Below the pieces are notes generated by a model. The model did no database searches and was not told the origin of the DNA. It saw only the letters and a list, made by a program, of their open reading frames with translations. The position numbers and the translations under genes are program-made. From NCBI RefSeq assembly GCF_001695855.1, contig NZ_MBSS01000002.1, positions 62,001 through 126,000 on the forward strand: 64,000 nt of DNA. The letters run 5' to 3'. Positions 60,117-64,000 of this stretch are shown one piece after another (the stretch's first letter is position 1; each line of letters starts with the position of its first letter). This DNA comes from Ensifer sp. LC163 (GTDB lineage Bacteria > Pseudomonadota > Alphaproteobacteria > Rhizobiales > Rhizobiaceae).

Positions 60117-60143
60117 ATGGCGCCATGTGAGAGAACGCAATGA
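60117..60143 (+). CDS. Eight-residue upstream ORF overlapping the glnII start
   Basis: ATG at 60117 reads MAPCERTQ and its TGA overlaps the glnII ATG (ATGA at 60140-60143). Its own ribosome site is weak (GGAAC, 11 bases away). The ATG lies in the palindrome CATGGCGCCATG (60116-60127). Translation may couple to glnII; chance cannot be excluded. Confidence 0.3.
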   Translation: MAPCERTQ

Positions 60144-61183
60144 CAAAGTATAAGCTCGAGTATATTTGGCTCGATGGGTACACACCGGCCCCGAACCTCC
60201 GCGGAAAAACCCTGATCAAGGAATTCGATGCCTTCCCGAAGCTGGAGCAGCTTCCTTTCTGGGGCTTCGATGGAAGCTCGACGATGCAGGCTGAAGGCAA
60301 GAGCTCGGACTGTGTCCTGAAGCCTGTCGCCGTTTATCCCGACAGCGAACGCAAGAACGGCGTTCTGGTGCTGTGCGAAGTCATGATGCCCGATGGCAAG
60401 ACGCCGCATCCGTCCAACACCCGCGCCACCGTGCTTGACGATGAAGGCGCCTGGTTCGGCTTCGAGCAGGAATACTTCTTCTACAAGAACGGCCGCCCGC
60501 TCGGCTTCCCGGAAACCGGCTTCCCCGCACCGCAGGGCCCGTATTACACCGGCGTCGGCTACAGCAATGTCGGCGACATCGCCCGCAAGATCGTCGAAGA
60601 ACATCTCGACATCTGCCTGGCCGCCGGCATCAACCACGAAGGCATCAATGCCGAAGTGGCCAAGGGCCAGTGGGAATTCCAGGTCTTCGGCAAGGGCTCC
60701 AAGAAGGCCGCCGACGAAATCTGGCTGGCGCGCTACCTGCTGCAGCGCCTGACTGAAAAATACGGCATCGATATCGAGTATCACTGCAAGCCGCTCGGCG
60801 ACACCGACTGGAACGGCTCGGGCATGCATGCCAACTTCTCGACCGCTCACATGCGCGACGTCGGCGGCAAGGACTATTTCGAAAATCTAATGTCGGCCTT
60901 CGAAGAAGCCCGCGCCGACCACATCGCCGTCTACGGCCCTGACAACCACATGCGCCTGACCGGCAAACACGAGACGCAGTCGATCCACCAGTTCAGCTAC
61001 GGCGTGGCCGACCGCGGTGCCTCGATCCGCGTTCCGCACAGCTTCGTCAACAATGACTACCGCGGTTACCTCGAAGATCGTCGTCCGAACTCGCAAGGCG
61101 ACCCCTACCAGATCGCCTCGCAGATCCTGAAGACGATCTCGACGGTGCCGACGGATGCCGAAAACCAGATGAAGGCGGCCTGA
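60140..61183 (+). CDS. glnII: Glutamine synthetase type II
   Basis: 347-residue cytoplasmic enzyme joining ammonia to glutamate with ATP. It is the short eukaryote-like type (about 330-370), not the 470-residue GlnA. Pattern: KLEYIWLDGY, LPFWGFDGSSTMQAEG, FGFEQEYFFYKNG, GINHEGINAEVAKGQWEFQVF, WNGSGMHANFST, and GVADRGASIRVPHSF. No adenylylation Tyr region of type I is present. GAGAG about six bases upstream. A sigma-54 promoter precedes it and two hairpins follow. It is monocistronic. Confidence 0.95.
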   Translation: MTKYKLEYIWLDGYTPAPNLRGKTLIKEFDAFPKLEQLPFWGFDGSSTMQAEGKSSDCVLKPVAVYPDSERKNGVLVLCEVMMPDGKTPHPSNTRATVLDDEGAWFGFEQEYFFYKNGRPLGFPETGFPAPQGPYYTGVGYSNVGDIARKIVEEHLDICLAAGINHEGINAEVAKGQWEFQVFGKGSKKAADEIWLARYLLQRLTEKYGIDIEYHCKPLGDTDWNGSGMHANFSTAHMRDVGGKDYFENLMSAFEEARADHIAVYGPDNHMRLTGKHETQSIHQFSYGVADRGASIRVPHSFVNNDYRGYLEDRRPNSQGDPYQIASQILKTISTVPTDAENQMKAA

Positions 61184-61191
61184 GCATGTGT

Positions 61192-61218
61192 CGTGGCGTG
61201 CTTTAACAGCACGCCACG
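61192..61218 (+). terminator. First stem-loop after glnII
   Basis: CGTGGCGTGC and GCACGCCACG pair perfectly across seven bases, nine bases after the stop. No T-run, so it may protect the 3' end. Confidence 0.55.
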
Positions 61219-61265
61219 CACGCTCTGTCTCCAAGCACACGCGATCGGCGACGATTGCAAAACAA

Positions 61266-61300
61266 AACGCCCTGCTCTCATGTGGGGCGTTTTGCTTTCG
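61266..61300. terminator. Bidirectional intrinsic terminator between glnII and the peptide importer
   Basis: AAAACGCCC and GGGCGTTTT form a 9-base stem with TTTT plus GCTTT on the glnII side and an A-run giving T's in the other direction. Convergent genes end on both sides. Confidence 0.75.
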
Positions 61301-61345
61301 GCCATCCTGGGAGGATAGCTTTGCGGATGCCGGCCGGGTGAAGGT

Positions 61346-62254
61346 TCAGGCGGCGCGAACGAAGTGATCGGTGTCCACTTCGACGATCTTGTCCTGCGTC
61401 AACGCCGATTTGCGCCTGATCTCTTCCGCATCCTCAGGACGCAGCCGAACGCTCGGGTCGTCGAAGCGGATATCCGGATCGGGCACGGCGGAAAGCAGCA
61501 GTTTCGTGTAGGGATGGGCGGGATTGTCGATCACCTTGCCGACATTGCCCCATTCGACGATCTGGCCGGCATACATCACGGCGATATCCTCGGCGACATA
61601 GCGGGCCGTGGCGATATCGTGGGTGATGTAGAGCAGGCCGAGCTTCATCTGCTGCTTCATCTCGCTCAAGAGATTGAGCACGCCGAGGCGAACGGAGACG
61701 TCGAGCATCGACGTCGGTTCGTCAGCGACGATCACTTCCGGCTTGGCGGCAAGCGCGCGGGCGATGTTGACGCGTTGACGCTGGCCGCCGGAAAGCTCGT
61801 GCGGATATTTGGGCGTAACGATGTCAGGGTCGAGCTTCACCTGTTGCAGCAGCGCCCGCACCGTCGCGTCGATCTCCGCACGCTTGATGTCCGGGCGGTG
61901 CAGCAGCAGCGGCCGTTTCAGGTGATAGGCGATCGTATGGGCGGGATTGAGCGAGGCGAACGGATCCTGGAAGATCATCTGCACCGCGCGGCGATAACGG
62001 GCCGTCTCGGTGGGGCTGGCGCGGTCGACCGGTTCGCCCTTGAACAGGATCTTGCCTTCCGTCGGCATGTATTCGCGCATCGCCATGCGGGCGCAGGTGG
62101 TCTTGCCGCTGCCGGACTCGCCGACAAGCGCCAGCGCCCGGCCGGCATGGAGCGAGAACGAGATCGAGCGGGCGGCATGAACGGCACCTGGCCCATGGCC
62201 GAATGTCTTGGTGACCCTGTCAAGGGCAAGGATCGGGGTTGGCTGGCCGGTCAT
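61346..62254 (-). CDS. Peptide-type ABC importer ATPase, second set (DppF-like)
   Basis: 302-residue ATPase. Walker A GESGSGKTT, Q-loop IFQDPFASLNPAHT, signature LSGGQRQRVNIARAL, Walker B IVADEPTSMLDVSVR, switch His in YITHDIATARY. It has the HPYTKLLLSAVPDPD C-terminal segment. ATG 62254 overlaps the partner ATPase stop by four bases. R-F-D-D and R-K-x-A near the end match the group found with oligosaccharide or peptide systems. Confidence 0.88.
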   Translation of the reverse strand: MTGQPTPILALDRVTKTFGHGPGAVHAARSISFSLHAGRALALVGESGSGKTTCARMAMREYMPTEGKILFKGEPVDRASPTETARYRRAVQMIFQDPFASLNPAHTIAYHLKRPLLLHRPDIKRAEIDATVRALLQQVKLDPDIVTPKYPHELSGGQRQRVNIARALAAKPEVIVADEPTSMLDVSVRLGVLNLLSEMKQQMKLGLLYITHDIATARYVAEDIAVMYAGQIVEWGNVGKVIDNPAHPYTKLLLSAVPDPDIRFDDPSVRLRPEDAEEIRRKSALTQDKIVEVDTDHFVRAA

Positions 62255-63054
62255 AGCAGGACACCTCCATGGAGCGACGGGAAGGAGGCCCAGAGTTGTT
62301 TGGTGTAGTCGTGCTGCGGCGATCCGTAGGTCGCCTCCGCCGTGTTCTGCTCGACGAGCTTGCCGGCGAGCATGATGCCGATGCGGTCGCAGAACTGCAC
62401 CATCAGGCCGAGATCGTGGGTGATGAACAGGACTGCAAAGCCGAGGCTGCGCCGCAACTCGTTGATCCGCTGCAGGATTTCGCGCTGGACGACGACGTCG
62501 AGCGCCGTCGTCGGTTCATCCATGACCACGAGCCGCGGGTCGAGCGCCAGGCAGATGGCGATGACGATGCGCTGGCGCATGCCGCCGGAAAACTGATGCG
62601 GGTAGTCGCGCATGCGGTCCGGCGCGATATCGACGAGCTTCAGCATTTCGGCGGTGCGGTCGCGCGCCTGCGCGCGGCTCATGCCCTTGTGGGTCTTCAG
62701 CACGTCATAGAATTGCTGCTCGATACGCAGCACTGGATTGAGCGAGTTCATCGCGCTCTGGAACACCATGGCGACCTCGCGCCAGCGAAAATCCCGCAGG
62801 CCCTTGTCATCGAGGTCGAGCACGTTGCGGCCGTTGAGCAGAATGGTGCTTTCGCGCCGGATCAGCGCCGGCGGTTTGTGCAACCGGCTGATGGCAAAGG
62901 CGATGGTGCTCTTGCCGCAGCCGGATTCGCCGGCAAGGCCGAAGACCTCGCCGGGTGCGACGTCGAAGCTGACATCGTCGACGGCGCGAAAGTCCTTCTC
63001 CTCGCCGATATAGTCGATCGTGAGGTTTTTCACCGATAGCAGTGGCGCGGTCAC
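62251..63054 (-). CDS. Peptide-type ABC importer ATPase, second set (DppD-like)
   Basis: 267-residue ATPase beginning with GTG at 63054, which overlaps the permease stop (GTGA) and has GGGGAGGG six bases upstream. Walker A GESGCGKST, Q-loop VFQSAMNSLNPVLR, signature FSGGMRQRIVIAICLAL, Walker B VVMDEPTTALDVVVQ and FITHDLGLMVQFCD. A longer open frame upstream is in the permease gene and has no family sequence. Confidence 0.88.
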   Translation of the reverse strand: MTAPLLSVKNLTIDYIGEEKDFRAVDDVSFDVAPGEVFGLAGESGCGKSTIAFAISRLHKPPALIRRESTILLNGRNVLDLDDKGLRDFRWREVAMVFQSAMNSLNPVLRIEQQFYDVLKTHKGMSRAQARDRTAEMLKLVDIAPDRMRDYPHQFSGGMRQRIVIAICLALDPRLVVMDEPTTALDVVVQREILQRINELRRSLGFAVLFITHDLGLMVQFCDRIGIMLAGKLVEQNTAEATYGSPQHDYTKQLWASFPSLHGGVLL

Positions 63055-63941
63055 AGGCGGCCCTCCCCGGAACGGATGAGAGCGGACCAGCGCCCGAGGC
63101 GATTGCCGGTGCGCAGCCGCGGATTGGCGATCTCGTCGACGGCAAAGTTTAGCAGCGACAGGCCGATGCCGAGGAAGGCGAGCGCGAAGCAGGGCGTGAG
63201 GATGTCCCACCAGGCGCCGACCGAAAGCGCCGACGCCTTCTGCGCGGCATAGAGCATGGTGCCCCAGGAGACGACCTTCGGGTCGCCAAGGCCGAGAAAC
63301 TCGAGCGTCGCCTGTGTAATGATCGCGAAGATGACGCTGCCGATGAAGTTGATGCCGACGATCGAGATCAGGTTGGGGAAAATCTCGAAGGTCATGATGC
63401 GCCAGCGCGGCTCGCCCATCATCTCAGCGGATTTGACATAGTCCTTCTGCTTGACGGAAAGCGTTTCGGCGCGGGTCACGCGGGCGCCCCAGGCCCAGGA
63501 GGTTCCGCCGAGGATCAGCGCGATCACCCAGGGGCTCGCCTGGCCGATGAAAGCGGCGAGAACCAGGAGCAGCGGCAGGTTGGGAACGACCAGTACCATG
63601 TTGGTGAAGAAGCTGATGACCTCATCGACCTTGCCGCCGCGGTAGCCGGCAAGAATGCCGAGCGCCGTGCCGACGAGGGTGATCAGCAGTCCGGCCCCAA
63701 AGCCGACGGCAAGCGAGGTGCGGGCGCCGTAGATCAGCCGCGTAAACACATCCTGGCCGATACGGGTAGTGCCGAGCCAATGGGCAAGCGACGGCGCCTG
63801 ATGCGGCCGGCCAACGCGGGCGCCAGGATCATAAGGGGTCAGCAGCGGTGCCGCGATCGCCACAAGGAGGATGAAGGCGATGATCGCGACGCCGACCAGA
63901 GCCTTGCGGTTGCGGATCAATCCGAAGGGTTGGGACTTCAT
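63051..63941 (-). CDS. Peptide-type ABC importer permease, second set (DppC-like)
   Basis: 296-residue permease. First helix about 13-33; HWLGTTRIGQDVFTRLIYGARTSLAVGFGAG; EAA loop KSAEMMGEPRWRIMTFEIFPNL at about 185-205. About six helices. ATG 63941 is one base after the stop of the upstream permease gene. The G-T-T-R-I-G-Q-D variant (not GTDxLGRD) is often seen in importers for oligosaccharides. Confidence 0.88.
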   Translation of the reverse strand: MKSQPFGLIRNRKALVGVAIIAFILLVAIAAPLLTPYDPGARVGRPHQAPSLAHWLGTTRIGQDVFTRLIYGARTSLAVGFGAGLLITLVGTALGILAGYRGGKVDEVISFFTNMVLVVPNLPLLLVLAAFIGQASPWVIALILGGTSWAWGARVTRAETLSVKQKDYVKSAEMMGEPRWRIMTFEIFPNLISIVGINFIGSVIFAIITQATLEFLGLGDPKVVSWGTMLYAAQKASALSVGAWWDILTPCFALAFLGIGLSLLNFAVDEIANPRLRTGNRLGRWSALIRSGEGRL

Positions 63942-63942
63942 C

Positions 63943-64000
63943 TCACGCCCTCTTCAGTCGCGGGTCGAGCAGCACATAGCTGACATCGACGATGAAATTG
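63943..64000 (-). CDS. Peptide-type ABC importer permease, second set (DppB-like), 3' end only
   Basis: The last 18 codons before the edge of the window read NFIVDVSYVLLDPRLKRA and a TGA. The Y-x-L-L-D-P-R-L motif is the standard C-terminus of DppB-type permeases. The rest, and presumably the binding-protein gene, lie beyond 64000. Confidence 0.75.
   Translation of the reverse strand, partial: NFIVDVSYVLLDPRLKRA

Noticed and set aside
59786-60153. Two short open frames upstream of glnII as a possible gstI
   Set aside because: Neither resembles GstI; one runs into glnII; no ribosome sites.

Overview
The window is high-GC DNA with dense, often overlapping operons typical of a Rhizobiaceae alphaproteobacterium, most like Ensifer/Sinorhizobium or Rhizobium. 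Evidence for this is a type II (eukaryote-like) glutamine synthetase, Aap-type amino-acid permeases, DUF930 and HI0933-type flavoproteins, several families of short intergenic palindromes common in that family, a promoter close to the CTTGAC-N17-CTATAT form known from S. meliloti, and many ABC importers. No rRNA, tRNA, CRISPR array, phage gene or transposase was seen, so this looks like catabolic and transport DNA of a chromosome, chromid or large plasmid.

Layout. 1-4.0 kb: end of an amino-acid-type binding protein, a truncated tandem paralogue of it, a flavin monooxygenase, a DsbA/HCCA-isomerase-like protein, a small coiled-coil protein and a nitroreductase. 4.1-10.9 kb: a cell-wall and beta-lactam block, with a class B and a class A penicillin-binding protein in one operon, a divergent AmpR-type regulator and a subclass B3 metallo-beta-lactamase. 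11.4-18.4 kb: a hydroxamate-siderophore cluster (AraC regulator, TonB receptor, FhuC, FhuD, fused FhuB) with an iron-responsive-operator match. 18.6-20.4 kb: a membrane diguanylate cyclase. 20.6-30.5 kb: an AfuABC-type (probable sugar-phosphate) importer plus a histidine phosphatase, controlled by a PgtABC-like three-component system. A perfect sigma-54 promoter and paired upstream repeats lie between the two halves.

30.7-32.8 kb: an ABC exporter preceded by a good promoter, a 14-residue leader ORF and a strongly folded leader. 33.0-39.0 kb: a flavoprotein, an Aap-like importer without its ATPase, and a DUF930 protein. 39.2-50.2 kb: a D-amino-acid/D-peptide block with a DmpA-type aminopeptidase, D-amino acid transaminase, LysR regulator, D-aminopeptidase, a five-gene dipeptide importer and a membrane dipeptidase. 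50.2-57.0 kb: N-acetylmannosamine use (GntR regulator, NanE, NanK, sugar importer). 57.1-59.7 kb: a DUF2798 protein, an EamA exporter and a divergent MocR regulator. 60.0-61.3 kb: glnII with a sigma-54 promoter. 61.3-64.0 kb: a second peptide-type ABC importer that runs off the window.

How they work together. Most of the window takes up and breaks down small nitrogen- or carbon-bearing solutes, each set with its own local regulator. Several importer operons place a perfect stem-loop between the binding-protein gene and the permease gene, a way to make more binding protein than permease. The most interesting regions for follow-up are the structured leader at 30.7-31.0 kb, the three-component sigma-54 switch at 25.7-25.9 kb, and the AmpR/PBP/B3-lactamase arrangement.
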